Notes: generated by a model from the sequence alone, not told the origin. A stretch of DNA of 64,000 nucleotides from Epilithonimonas arachidiradicis (GCF_003610695.1 NZ_RAQH01000009.1:141654-205653), one strand, 5' to 3'. Counted from the first letter of the stretch, positions 52,870 to 61,530 are shown. Numbers and translations are program-made.

Positions 52870-54627
52870 CTATCTGTCATAGAGCTTGTCATACAACTTG
52901 ATAAAATGTTCTTTAATTACTTTTCTTTTCAGTTTCAGAGTAGGCGTTAGCAGACCGTTGTCTTCAGTCCAGACTTCCGGTGTTAATTCTATTTTTTTCA
53001 CCTGTTCCCACTTTCCTAAATGAGCATTGATTTTAGCAAGTTCCTTTTCGATTTCGGCTTTTAAATCCTTAGAATTGGCTATTTCTTCCGGAGAGTTTCC
53101 AATATTAATGTTGTTTTTTGATGCCCAGTTTTTAGCAAATTCGAAATCAGGCTGTACCAAAGCTGTCGGCATTTTTTCGCCATCACCAACAACCATTATC
53201 TGTTCAATGAATTGTGAGGCTTTGGCAAGATTTTCAATGACCTGAGGTGCGACATATTTCCCGCCGGAAGTTTTGAACATCTCTTTCTTCCTGTCGGTAA
53301 TGAAAAGGAAATTATCTTCATCCAGCATCCCGATATCACCCGTTTTGAAATAACCGTCTTCAGTAAAAGCTTCTTTGGTTTTTTCTTCGTCTTTATAGTA
53401 ACCTTGTGTCACAGTCGGACCTTTTACGGTTATTTCACCATCTTCCTGGATTTTCACATCGATATTTTTGATAGGTCTTCCAACAGAACCTATTTTAGTA
53501 AATCCGAAACTGTTCACAGCCATTACAGGTGAAGTTTCAGTCAAACCGTAACCTTCCAGAATCGGGATGCCTGCGGCGTGAAACATCGTATTCAATCGCT
53601 TAGAGAGAGCTGCCGAACCGGAAACCAAAGTAATAATATTGCCGCCCAGACCTTCTCTCCATTTGCTGAAAACCAATTTGTCCGCAATGATATGAGCCAA
53701 AGACTTAGAATCACCGATTTTATATTTTTCAGCAACTCTCAGAGACCAGAGAAATATCCTGGATTTGATGCCGCCGGCTTCCGTTCCTCTTTTGTAAATC
53801 GCGTCGTAAACTTTTTCTACCATTCTTGGAACCACGGTCATATATTGCGGTTTCACTTCTTTCAGGTTTTCGCTGAGCTTTTCGTTACTCTCTGCAAAAT
53901 ACATCGAGATGCCGTTGGTCATAAAAAGATACAAAACCATTCTTTCATAAACGTGGCAAAGCGGAAGAAAGCTCAGAGCGCGGTTTTTCGAATCTTTGTA
54001 AGGCACTCTGTCTTCGCAACCTAAGACATCGGAAACGATATTCTTATGCGTTAGCATCACGCCTTTTGGTCTGCCAGTAGTTCCGGACGTGTAAATAATC
54101 GAAGCCAGTTCATCCTCAGAAATCGAATCTTTAATTAAATCAACTTCCTGCTGATTATCGCTTTCTTTTCCTAATTCTAAGAGTTCTTTCCAATGTTTGG
54201 CATTACTGACTTCATCAAATGTAAAAATCTCCTGCAAATCGGGTAATTGATTTTTTATGGAATTGATTTTATCAAATAATTTTTCATCGGAAACGATACA
54301 GATTTTCGAATCGGAGTTCTCAAGATTATAAACACAGTCTTCTCCCGAAATCGACGGATAAATAGGAACAGTAATCAAACCAATCTGCAAAGCAGCCTGA
54401 TCAAAAAAACACCATTCGACTCTGTTGTTAGAGGATATCAGTGCTATTTTATCACCTTTTGTAAGACCGTATTTTAATAATGCTCTTGATAATTGATTGG
54501 TAATTTTGATGTATTCATCCGTAGATATTTTCTCCCATTTTCCGTTTCTTTTATCACAGACAAAATCATCTTTTTCGAAATTAGCTTTCGAATAATAAGG
54601 AATATCGAAAATCCTTTTTACTTCCAT
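52870..54627 (-). CDS. long-chain fatty acid-CoA ligase (AMP-dependent), copy 1
   Basis: The 585-residue enzyme activates fatty acids as acyl-CoA through an acyl-adenylate. AMP-binding motifs are TSGTTGRPKGVMLTH (P-loop, about residue 182), GYGLTETSPV (about 356) and TGDIGMLDEDNFLFITDRKKE (about 420-440), with the catalytic C-terminal Lys region in TPTLKLKRKVI. It is 70 percent or so similar by eye to the gene upstream (54733), clearly a tandem duplicate. A -7 box TATATTTG lies 32 bp before its start, so it has its own promoter. Confidence 0.93.
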   Translation of the reverse strand: MEVKRIFDIPYYSKANFEKDDFVCDKRNGKWEKISTDEYIKITNQLSRALLKYGLTKGDKIALISSNNRVEWCFFDQAALQIGLITVPIYPSISGEDCVYNLENSDSKICIVSDEKLFDKINSIKNQLPDLQEIFTFDEVSNAKHWKELLELGKESDNQQEVDLIKDSISEDELASIIYTSGTTGRPKGVMLTHKNIVSDVLGCEDRVPYKDSKNRALSFLPLCHVYERMVLYLFMTNGISMYFAESNEKLSENLKEVKPQYMTVVPRMVEKVYDAIYKRGTEAGGIKSRIFLWSLRVAEKYKIGDSKSLAHIIADKLVFSKWREGLGGNIITLVSGSAALSKRLNTMFHAAGIPILEGYGLTETSPVMAVNSFGFTKIGSVGRPIKNIDVKIQEDGEITVKGPTVTQGYYKDEEKTKEAFTEDGYFKTGDIGMLDEDNFLFITDRKKEMFKTSGGKYVAPQVIENLAKASQFIEQIMVVGDGEKMPTALVQPDFEFAKNWASKNNINIGNSPEEIANSKDLKAEIEKELAKINAHLGKWEQVKKIELTPEVWTEDNGLLTPTLKLKRKVIKEHFIKLYDKLYDR

Positions 54628-54658
54628 TGATTGTTATTTTAAAAACTGACGTTTATCG

Positions 54659-54666
54659 CAAATATA
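54659..54666 (-). promoter_or_regulatory. -7 box of acyl-CoA ligase copy 1
   Basis: Minus-strand TATATTTG matches TAnnTTTG and lies between the two ligase genes, downstream of the terminator for copy 2. Confidence 0.5.
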
Positions 54667-54701
54667 AATAAATATGAACTTCCCGAATGTTAATATTTGC
54701 A

Positions 54702-54729
54702 TAAAAAAAGCTATCCATTGGATAGCTTC
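54702..54729 (-). terminator. terminator of acyl-CoA ligase copy 2
   Basis: AAGCTATCCA/TGGATAGCTT with almost no loop, followed on the minus strand by TTTTTTTA, 4 bp past the stop at 54733. It separates the two ligases into different transcripts. Confidence 0.8.
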
Positions 54730-54732
54730 GGT

Positions 54733-56502
54733 TTATTCCTTATACATTCTGTCATATAAATCCTGAAATTCTGCTTTAATCGCTTTTCTTTTCAGTTTAA
54801 GTGTTGGTGTCAGCAGTCCGTCATCGATGGTCCAGATTTTCGGAGTTAATTCAATTTTCTTGATCTGTTCCCACTTTCCGAGATGCTCGTTGATTTTTTC
54901 AATTTCTTTCTCGATTCTTGATTTCACCGCAGGATTAGCAGCAATTTCTTTTGGTGAATCAGAGATTTTAACATTGTGAAGTTCCGCCCAGTTTTTAGCA
55001 TATGCAAAATCCGGCTGTACCAAGGCACAAGGCATTTTTTCGCCGTCGCCGACCACCATTATTTGCTCAATGAATTTCGAAGCTTTTGCAAGATTTTCGA
55101 TGACCTGTGGTGCAATAAATTTTCCGCCAGAAGTCTTGAACATTTCCTTCTTTCTGTCCGTAATGAATAGAAAATTATCTTCATCCAGATGTCCAATATC
55201 ACCTGTTCTGAAATAACCGTCATCGGTAAAAGCTTCTTTGGTTTTTTCCTCATCACGGTAGTAACCTTCAAAAACAGAAGGACCTTTTACTACAATTTCG
55301 CCATCGGATTCAATTTTGACTTTGACATTTTCCAAAGGAATTCCAACGGAACCCACTTTCACTTTTCCAAAGCTGTTCACCGAAATTACCGGTGAAGTTT
55401 CTGTCAATCCGTAACCTTCCAAAATCGGAATTCCTGCTGCGTGGAACATTGTATTTAAACGTTTTGACAAAGCAGCAGAACCGGAAACCAATGTGACCAG
55501 ATTTCCGCCCAGACCTTCTCTCCATTTTTTGAAAACCAGTTTGTCAGCAATCGTGTGCATAAAGGATTTTGGTTTCCCCAATTCATATTTCTCAGCGATT
55601 CCTAATGACCAAAGAAAAATTTTCGATTTTAACCCGCCTGCAGCTGTTCCTTTATTATAAATAGAATCATAAACTTTTTCTACTAACCTTGGGACGACCG
55701 TCATATATTGAGGTTTCACTTCTTTGACATTTTCCCCAATTTTCTCAATGCTTTCAGCGAAATAAATGGAAATCCCATTACTTAGATAAAGATAAAAAAT
55801 CATTCTTTCGAAAACGTGGCAAATCGGAAGGAAACTCAACGCTTTGACTTCTTTATAATCCAATCCTTTTTCTTTTGGGATTCTCGGCGTACTTGCAGTA
55901 ACGTTAGAAACCAGATTATTATGGGTTAGCTGGACACCTTTCGGTTTACCGGTTGTTCCGGAAGTATATATAATCGTCGCCAAATCTTCAGGATTGATAG
56001 CTCTTGCCAAATCATCCACTTCAATTTGTGTCGCGTCGTTTTCGCCAAGATCAAGAATCTCGTTCCAGTTTGGTGCGCCATCAACATCATCAAAAGTAAA
56101 AATCCCGGCTAATGAAGGAATATTGGGTTTTGCATTGGTTAGTTTTTTATAAAGTTCGGCATCGGAAACAAAACAATACTTGATTTCGGAGTTATTAAAA
56201 ATATAAACATAATCTTCCTCAGAAATTGTAGGATAGACGGGAACTGTAACCACTCCGATTTGTGAGATTCCCAAGTCCATCACTGCCCATTCGGTTCTGT
56301 TGTTAGAAGTGATGAGTCCTATTTTATCTCCTGGTTTGATCCCCAGCTTCAGAAGTCCTCTGGAAATCTTATTCCCCTGATTGATAAACTCAAGCGTAGA
56401 TGTTTTATTCCAATTTCCATTTTTTTTTGTCACGAGACAATCTTCTTTCGGAAATTTTTCCATCGCCAAAGCGGAAAAGTCAAATATTCTTTTAACGTTC
56501 AT
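54733..56502 (-). CDS. long-chain fatty acid-CoA ligase (AMP-dependent), copy 2
   Basis: The 589-residue enzyme has the same domains and motifs as copy 1: TSGTTGKPKGVQLTH, GYGLTETSPVISVN, and TGDIGHLDEDNFLFITDRKKE. Long stretches such as KSIFLWSL-like and KWREGLGGN segments are shared with copy 1, with differences mainly at the N terminus and linker. Retention of both suggests different chain-length preference or regulation; this is inferred. It is divergent from an acyl-CoA dehydrogenase gene (147 bp between starts), which suits a joint role in fatty-acid breakdown. Confidence 0.93.
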   Translation of the reverse strand: MNVKRIFDFSALAMEKFPKEDCLVTKKNGNWNKTSTLEFINQGNKISRGLLKLGIKPGDKIGLITSNNRTEWAVMDLGISQIGVVTVPVYPTISEEDYVYIFNNSEIKYCFVSDAELYKKLTNAKPNIPSLAGIFTFDDVDGAPNWNEILDLGENDATQIEVDDLARAINPEDLATIIYTSGTTGKPKGVQLTHNNLVSNVTASTPRIPKEKGLDYKEVKALSFLPICHVFERMIFYLYLSNGISIYFAESIEKIGENVKEVKPQYMTVVPRLVEKVYDSIYNKGTAAGGLKSKIFLWSLGIAEKYELGKPKSFMHTIADKLVFKKWREGLGGNLVTLVSGSAALSKRLNTMFHAAGIPILEGYGLTETSPVISVNSFGKVKVGSVGIPLENVKVKIESDGEIVVKGPSVFEGYYRDEEKTKEAFTDDGYFRTGDIGHLDEDNFLFITDRKKEMFKTSGGKFIAPQVIENLAKASKFIEQIMVVGDGEKMPCALVQPDFAYAKNWAELHNVKISDSPKEIAANPAVKSRIEKEIEKINEHLGKWEQIKKIELTPKIWTIDDGLLTPTLKLKRKAIKAEFQDLYDRMYKE

Positions 56503-56649
56503 AAAATATCCTTATTAATATATTATTAAAATTGAGTTTACATTATCGTAAATATAATTTTTTTTTCCAAGATAACAAAATGTTATAATTTCCTTTGAAA
56601 TTTTCTCAAAAAGTTTAAATTTACGGACGAAAAATTTAATCAAAAACAT

Positions 56650-57792
56650 ATGGATTTCAATCTTACAGAAGAGCAACAGATGATTCAGCAAGCCGCAAGA
56701 GATTTTGCACAAGCAGAACTTTTGCCGGGCGTTATAGAACGAGATGACCAACAAAAATTTCCGCACGACGCAGTTAAAAAAATGGGAGAAATGGGATTTC
56801 TCGGGATGATGGTTGACCCAAAATACGGTGGTGCTGGTCTGGATAGTGTTTCTTATGTTTTGGCAATGGAAGAGATTGCTAAAGTTGATGCTTCTGCAGC
56901 GGTTGTAATGTCGGTGAATAACTCTCTGGTTTGTGCAGGTTTGGAAAAATTCTGCAACGAAGAGCAAAAAATGAAATATCTGAAACCGCTGGCGAGTGGC
57001 GAAGTGATCGGTGCTTTTGCTTTGTCTGAGCCAGAAGCTGGTTCTGATGCTACTTCTCAGTCAACAACAGCCGAGGATAAAGGTGATTACTACTTGTTGA
57101 ACGGAACCAAAAACTGGATTACCAATGGTGGAAATGCAACTTATTATATTGTAATCGCTCAAACCAATCCTGAGAAAAAACATAAAGGTATTAATGCTTT
57201 TATCGTAGAAAAAGGTTGGGAAGGTTTTGTTGTTGGAAAGAAAGAAGACAAATTGGGAATCCGTGGAAGTGATACGCATTCTTTGATGTTTACTGATGTG
57301 AAAGTTCCTAAAGAAAACAGAATTGGTGAAGACGGTTTTGGGTTCAATTTTGCAATGGCTGTTTTGAATGGCGGTAGAATCGGGATTGCTTCTCAGGCTT
57401 TAGGTATTGCTTCTGGAGCTTACGAATTGTCTTTGAAATATGCGAAAGAAAGAAAATCTTTCGGAACAGAAATCATCAATCATCAGGCAATTGCATTCAA
57501 ATTAGCAGATATGCACACGAGCATAATGGCGGCGAGAATGCTGATTTACAAAGCGGCCGCAGAAAAAGATGAAGGTAAAGACATCTCAGAAAGTGGTGCG
57601 ATGGCAAAATTGTACGCTTCTCAGGTAGCGATGGATACAACGATAGAAGCGGTTCAAATCCACGGAGGTTACGGTTATGTGAAAGAATATCACGTTGAAA
57701 GAATGATGCGTGATGCCAAAATCACTCAAATCTATGAAGGAACTTCGGAGATTCAGAAGATTGTAATTTCGAGGTCAATTGCAAAGAAATAA
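56650..57792 (+). CDS. acyl-CoA dehydrogenase
   Basis: The 380-residue FAD enzyme oxidises acyl-CoA in the first step of beta-oxidation. FAD- and substrate-binding motifs are ALSEPEAGSD (about residue 125), NWITNGG and LGIRGSDTHSLMF. The catalytic Glu lies in YEGTSEIQKIVISR at the C terminus and the FAD-binding QIHGGYGYVKEYHVER precedes it. It matches short/medium-chain members in length. Its divergence from two acyl-CoA ligases suggests a locus for fatty-acid use. No hydratase or thiolase is adjacent. Confidence 0.94.
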   Translation: MDFNLTEEQQMIQQAARDFAQAELLPGVIERDDQQKFPHDAVKKMGEMGFLGMMVDPKYGGAGLDSVSYVLAMEEIAKVDASAAVVMSVNNSLVCAGLEKFCNEEQKMKYLKPLASGEVIGAFALSEPEAGSDATSQSTTAEDKGDYYLLNGTKNWITNGGNATYYIVIAQTNPEKKHKGINAFIVEKGWEGFVVGKKEDKLGIRGSDTHSLMFTDVKVPKENRIGEDGFGFNFAMAVLNGGRIGIASQALGIASGAYELSLKYAKERKSFGTEIINHQAIAFKLADMHTSIMAARMLIYKAAAEKDEGKDISESGAMAKLYASQVAMDTTIEAVQIHGGYGYVKEYHVERMMRDAKITQIYEGTSEIQKIVISRSIAKK

Positions 57793-57813
57793 TTTGAAAT
57801 TTATCTAAATACT

Positions 57814-57844
57814 AAACCTTTCTATTTTCAGAAAGGTTTTTTTA
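57814..57844 (+). terminator. terminator of the acyl-CoA dehydrogenase gene
   Basis: Perfect stem AAACCTTTCT/AGAAAGGTTT (57814-57823, 57830-57839) with a six-base loop and TTTTT. Confidence 0.85.
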
Positions 57845-57874
57845 TTGAATTAAGAATTAAAACTTCGGATTCTG

Positions 57875-57882
57875 TAAATTTG
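57875..57882 (+). promoter_or_regulatory. -7 box of the XRE/membrane regulator
   Basis: TAAATTTG matches TAnnTTTG, 43 bp before ATG 57926. Confidence 0.5.
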
Positions 57883-57925
57883 TTTCAAAATCAATAATCA
57901 TTTATCGCTCATCATTTATAATCAG

Positions 57926-58510
57926 ATGTCGGAATTAAAGAAAATCAGGGAAAAACAAAATCTGACTCAGGAAGAACTGGCTGAAAAGTCGGGGCTTTCT
58001 GTAAGAACCATTCAACGTATCGAAGCCGGGACTGAACCGAAAGGTTATACTTTGAAAACTTTGGCTTCAAGTCTGGATGTTTCTGAAAAGGATTTATTGA
58101 CGCCGATTATTCTGACAGAAGTTGTTGTAGAAAATCCAATTGTTGAAGAACCTGTTTTACCAATAGAAAACGAAGCGATTGAAAATTTGACTTTAATCAA
58201 AATCATCAATCTTTCTTCACTTCCGTTATGTTGGTTTCCGATAGCCAATTTTCTACCGCCATTATTGATAATGTTGATTTCAAAACAGAAATCTCCACTT
58301 GTCAAACAAATCATTTCGCTTCAAATTATTTTAGCTGTTATTGCTCCAATTATTTTTATGTTAGTTGTGATTTTAAAGCTTGGTAAAGCGTCGGTAATGG
58401 TAACAATGATTGCTTTAACATTAGTGAATATTTTTATTATTCTTAGAAATGCTTATCAATTAGATAAAAAACAAAGTCTTTATTATAAGCTGGATTTCAA
58501 TTTGTTATGA
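57926..58510 (+). CDS. XRE-type HTH regulator fused to a membrane domain (paralogue)
   Basis: The N-terminal 60 residues are a cI/Cro-type HTH (KIREKQNLTQEELAEKSG, LSVRTIQRIEAGTEPKGYT). A Glu/Pro/Val-rich linker follows, then about four hydrophobic helices of DUF4870 type. It mirrors the protein at 22272 almost motif for motif, so the two are paralogues. Unlike that copy it starts with ATG and has a clear promoter. The serine hydrolase gene lies 87 bp downstream and might be its target or operon partner. Confidence 0.85.
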   Translation: MSELKKIREKQNLTQEELAEKSGLSVRTIQRIEAGTEPKGYTLKTLASSLDVSEKDLLTPIILTEVVVENPIVEEPVLPIENEAIENLTLIKIINLSSLPLCWFPIANFLPPLLIMLISKQKSPLVKQIISLQIILAVIAPIIFMLVVILKLGKASVMVTMIALTLVNIFIILRNAYQLDKKQSLYYKLDFNLL

Positions 58511-58597
58511 TCTTTTCAGCCAATTGTCGGGTGATTGTCGGGCTCAATTTTTGACTTAATATCAATTAATTCTGAACCTTTGTCAAAAAATAAAACA

Positions 58598-60064
58598 ATG
58601 ACAAAACAATTCGGAATTATCTTCCTTTTTCTATTCCTTTCTATCGGAAATCTGAAAGCTCAAATTGATGAAAATTCACCGTTATTCCTTGAGCTCAAAA
58701 AGCAGGACAGTATTTTTTTTGAACGTGGATTCAATAATTGTGATATCGCTTATCTGGAAAAATCAGTAGATGATCATCTGAAATTTTATCACGATAAAGG
58801 TGGCTTTCAGGACAAAAAATTATTCTTGGAAAGAACTAAACAAAACATCTGCGGCAACCCGAATCAAAAGCCTATCCGAAAAGTTATTGAAAACAGTCTC
58901 GAAGTTTTTCCACTTTACAATAATGGCAAATTATACGGCGCCATACAATCCGGAGAGCATCGGTTTTTTATCCGTGAAAAAGGAAAGCAAGATGCTTTAG
59001 GTGGTCAGGCAAAATTCACTACAGTTTGGACGAAGAAAAATGGAAACTGGATAATGAGCGATATCCTGAGTTATGACCACGGCGACGCTAAATTAGATGA
59101 CAAAGCTAGTAGCATTGAGCAACTGATGAAAGATAATAACATTCCGACTTTAGGATTAGGTATTATTGAAGATGGAAAATTAACAGGCATAAATGTTTAC
59201 GGAACTCAGAATGGTAAAATGTCAGCGGCTTATAACAGTCTTTTCAATGTGGCTTCTTTAACGAAGCCAGTGACTGCGATGACGGTTTTACGCCTGGTAA
59301 GTCTTGGAAAATGGAACCTCGATGAACCGCTTGATAACTATTGGATTGACCCGGATATAGCGAACGATTCCCGTCACAAAAAGCTGACCACGAGATTGAT
59401 ATTAAGTCATCAGACAGGATTTCCCAACTGGCGTTGGATGAATAAAGATAATAAATTGAATTTCGAATTTGAGCCAGGAACAAAATATCAATATTCAGGA
59501 GAAGGTTTTGAATATCTGAGAAAAGCCATCGAGAATAAATTCCATAAAAGTCTGGAAGAAATGGCTAAAGAATATGTTTTCCAGCCTTTGGGAATGGACG
59601 ATACGAGTTATATTTGGAATGAAAAAAAAGATGCAGACAAAATCGTGATTGGTTATGATAGTAACGGAAAAGCTTATGATATTGTGCGGAATAAAACCGC
59701 TAATGCAGCAGATGATTTGACAACGACTGTGGAAGATTACGGAAAATTCCTGGTTGCGGTTATGAATAATGAACTTCTGACGCCTTCGGTTTTTGAAGCG
59801 ATGAAATCCAAACAGGTTGAAACCAAAAAGAATAAATATTTCGGACTTGGCTTTGAAATTTATGACTTAGGAAATGGCGAAATTGCTTTATCACACGGCG
59901 GTTCGGACAAAGGTGTCAACACAATTGTTTTTCTTTTGCCTAAAACCAAACAAGGTCTGATTATTTTTACCAATGTAGATGACGGCTACAAAATCTACCG
60001 ACAGCTGATTGAACAGTATCTTGGTGATAAAGGTGAAAAGATTATTGAAATTGAAACGAAATAA
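58598..60064 (+). CDS. serine beta-lactamase-like hydrolase with N-terminal NTF2-like domain
   Basis: From ATG 58598 the product is 488 residues with a signal peptide ending NLKAQ. Residues about 25-150 resemble an NTF2-like/DUF4440 fold (FFERGFNNCDIAYLEKSVDD, KFTTVWTKKNGNWIMSDIL). The catalytic domain follows: SLTK in NVASLTKPVTA holds the nucleophile Ser and Lys, Tyr is in YQYSGEGFEYL, and the third motif is SHGGSDKG. This is the beta-lactamase/class C-esterase family. Substrate is open: an esterase or peptidase is at least as likely as antibiotic hydrolysis. Confidence 0.88.
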   Translation: MTKQFGIIFLFLFLSIGNLKAQIDENSPLFLELKKQDSIFFERGFNNCDIAYLEKSVDDHLKFYHDKGGFQDKKLFLERTKQNICGNPNQKPIRKVIENSLEVFPLYNNGKLYGAIQSGEHRFFIREKGKQDALGGQAKFTTVWTKKNGNWIMSDILSYDHGDAKLDDKASSIEQLMKDNNIPTLGLGIIEDGKLTGINVYGTQNGKMSAAYNSLFNVASLTKPVTAMTVLRLVSLGKWNLDEPLDNYWIDPDIANDSRHKKLTTRLILSHQTGFPNWRWMNKDNKLNFEFEPGTKYQYSGEGFEYLRKAIENKFHKSLEEMAKEYVFQPLGMDDTSYIWNEKKDADKIVIGYDSNGKAYDIVRNKTANAADDLTTTVEDYGKFLVAVMNNELLTPSVFEAMKSKQVETKKNKYFGLGFEIYDLGNGEIALSHGGSDKGVNTIVFLLPKTKQGLIIFTNVDDGYKIYRQLIEQYLGDKGEKIIEIETK

Positions 60065-60086
60065 ATTTGATTACAATAAAAAATAT

Positions 60087-60119
60087 TTCGCCAAGCTCAA
60101 TATAACACGACTTGTCGAA
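60087..60119. repeat. short inverted repeat of the TTCGCCAAGCTCA type
   Basis: TTCGCCAAG (60087-60095) pairs with CTTGTCGAA (60111-60119), one mismatch, across a 15-base loop. It resembles the CTTCGACAAGCTCA-type sequence that recurs between flavobacterial genes. It lies just after the serine hydrolase stop and could act as an end signal. Confidence 0.5.
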
Positions 60120-60153
60120 GTCTAAAAAAATAATTACAGTTAATAAATTTAAT

Positions 60154-60172
60154 TGTAATTATTTTTGTTACA
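60154..60172. promoter_or_regulatory. operator 1, TGTAA-N9-TTACA, over the -33 region of the Rrf2 gene
   Basis: TGTAA at 60154-60158 and TTACA at 60168-60172 form an exact inverted repeat with 9 bp between the arms. The -7 box TAACTTTG is at 60187-60194 and the T-rich -33 element (TTTTTG) lies within this operator, so bound regulator would block the promoter. The same sequence pattern recurs at 60630. Confidence 0.7.
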
Positions 60173-60186
60173 TTTAGAAATTATTC

Positions 60187-60194
60187 TAACTTTG
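60187..60194 (+). promoter_or_regulatory. -7 box of the Rrf2 regulator gene
   Basis: TAACTTTG matches TAnnTTTG, 7 bp before ATG 60202; the message is predicted to be almost leaderless. Confidence 0.6.
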
Positions 60195-60201
60195 CACCGT
60201 T

Positions 60202-60612
60202 ATGAACAACACACGATTTGCAACCGCTATCCATATTTTGACACTTCTTGCGAAAGATCCGCAAGAATGGCTGACATCTGACTGGATTGCCGGAAGTGTG
60301 AATGTGAATCCTGTGATTGTCCGTAAAGAATTGATTAATCTCAAAAAATCTGGCTTAATAGAAAGCAGACAAGGAAAAGTCGGAGGTGTTAGAATTGCTA
60401 AAAATCCTGAACAGATCAATATTTCAGAAATTTACGAATCGGTAAAAAATACGGAAGTTCTTGGTAAAAGAAATCAAAACCCAAATCCGCTATGTAGTGT
60501 TGGAAAAGACATCAACAAAAATCTTGATATTTTATTTGGTGAAACGGATGATTTGGTTTTCCAGTTTTTGAAAAGCAAAAAATTGTCAGATTTTACCAAT
60601 CAATTCAGTTAA
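60202..60612 (+). CDS. Rrf2-family transcriptional regulator (YwnA-like)
   Basis: The 136-residue protein is a winged-helix Rrf2 member (ATAIHILTLLAKDPQEWLTSDWIAGSVNVNP is the HTH; then GLIESRQGKVGGVRIAK is the wing). The three Cys ligands of the iron-sulfur IscR/NsrR type are missing: only one Cys is present, in PLCSVG. It is therefore more like YwnA/CymR-type regulators. It is followed by an NAD(P)-binding oxidoreductase, the YwnA-YwnB arrangement. Two identical-pattern operators in front of the two genes indicate self- and target control. Confidence 0.9.
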   Translation: MNNTRFATAIHILTLLAKDPQEWLTSDWIAGSVNVNPVIVRKELINLKKSGLIESRQGKVGGVRIAKNPEQINISEIYESVKNTEVLGKRNQNPNPLCSVGKDINKNLDILFGETDDLVFQFLKSKKLSDFTNQFS

Positions 60613-60629
60613 AAATTTTTGACTTAAAA

Positions 60630-60648
60630 TGTAACAAAATATATTACA
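60630..60648. promoter_or_regulatory. operator 2, TGTAA-N9-TTACA, before the oxidoreductase gene
   Basis: TGTAA at 60630-60634 and TTACA at 60644-60648, with 9 bp between, as in operator 1. It lies 18 bp after the Rrf2 stop and 20 bp before the oxidoreductase ATG. Confidence 0.7.
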
Positions 60649-60668
60649 ATTAATTAAAATTTAAAATT

Positions 60669-61322
60669 ATGAACAAAAAAGTAGCAGTAATCGGAGCAAC
60701 AGGCTTCGTAGGAAAACAAGTCGTAAACGAATTATCAAACAGAGGGTATTCTGTAAACGCTATTGCAAGAGACAGTTCAAAAGTAGAAGCGAAAGATAAC
60801 GTAACTGCAACCAGCGCAGATGTGAATAATGTAGAAGAATTAGCAAAAGTTTTGGAAGGGAGTGATGCTGTGATCAATACTTTCAATGCAGGTTGGACCA
60901 ATCCGAATCTTTATGACGACTTTTTAAACGGTTCCAGAAACATTGAAAAAGCGGTTGAAAAATCAGGTGTTAAGAGATTTATTACCGTTGGTGGTGCAGG
61001 AAGCTTGTTCATCGACGGGCAGCAATTGGTTGACGGTCCGGATTTTCCTGCTGATATCAAACCTGGCGCAACAGCTGCAAGAGATTACCTGAACGAAATC
61101 AAAAAGAACGAAACTTTGGATTGGACTTTCTTCTCCCCGGCAATTGAAATGCATCCGGGAACTGCCGGCATTAGAAAAGGTACGTACAGAACAGCCTTGG
61201 AAAATCCTGTCTTTAACGAAGAGGGAAGAAGCACTCTATCTGTGGAAGACGTTGCTGTGGCTTTGGTGGACGAGTTGGAGCAAAACAATTTCGTTAAACA
61301 ACGTTTCACTGCGGCTTACTAA
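60669..61322 (+). CDS. NAD(P)-binding oxidoreductase (YwnB-like)
   Basis: The 217-residue protein has an N-terminal Rossmann motif GATGFVGKQVVNEL and the VSAGAS-like middle stretch (FITVGGAGSLFI), typical of atypical SDR/NAD(P)H-binding proteins of the YwnB and BLVRB-like group. The conserved Tyr of classical SDRs is not clearly present. It probably reduces a small carbonyl or flavin substrate in an oxidative-stress or electrophile response, as relatives controlled by Rrf2 regulators do; this role is inferred from context. It is 56 bp downstream of its presumed regulator. Confidence 0.88.
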   Translation: MNKKVAVIGATGFVGKQVVNELSNRGYSVNAIARDSSKVEAKDNVTATSADVNNVEELAKVLEGSDAVINTFNAGWTNPNLYDDFLNGSRNIEKAVEKSGVKRFITVGGAGSLFIDGQQLVDGPDFPADIKPGATAARDYLNEIKKNETLDWTFFSPAIEMHPGTAGIRKGTYRTALENPVFNEEGRSTLSVEDVAVALVDELEQNNFVKQRFTAAY

Positions 61323-61329
61323 AATAATT

Positions 61330-61432
61330 TGGGCAACTATTTCCGCCTTCCGCTCCCAATCTTTTTTGCAGACGATTTCAGTTTAAATAGAACTTAAACA
61401 CCAAGCAAAAAAGGATTTCCGCTCAAGTCGGG
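61330..61432 (-). repeat. dispersed structured element, copy 3 (shorter)
   Basis: On the minus strand, after a lead CCCGACTTGAGCGG, stem A pairs AATC-C-TTTTTTGC with GCAAAAAAGATT (plus-strand 61405-61417 with 61358-61369), 12 bp with the same unpaired C as in copies 1 and 2. The downstream part GGGAGCGGAAGGCGGAAATAG and a TTGCCC end follow. Stem B is not found. It lies between convergent genes, next to the amylase terminator. Confidence 0.65.
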
Positions 61433-61476
61433 CTGCGTGTAATTCAGTTGTCAAATATTACGTTATTTAAAAAAGA

Positions 61477-61507
61477 AAACCTTTCAGTCAAACTGAAAGG
61501 TTTTTAT
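61477..61507 (-). terminator. terminator of the amylase gene (bidirectional)
   Basis: Perfect stem AAACCTTTCAGT/ACTGAAAGGTTT (61477-61488, 61492-61503), three-base loop, T-runs on both strands. It lies 24 bp past the amylase stop. Confidence 0.85.
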
Positions 61508-61530
61508 TATAGTAAAAATATGTCTAAGTT

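Noticed and set aside
58598..60064. Antibiotic-resistance beta-lactamase
   Set aside because: The SxxK family also includes esterases and peptidases, and the NTF2-like N-terminal domain and length do not match known resistance enzymes. No resistance call is justified from sequence.
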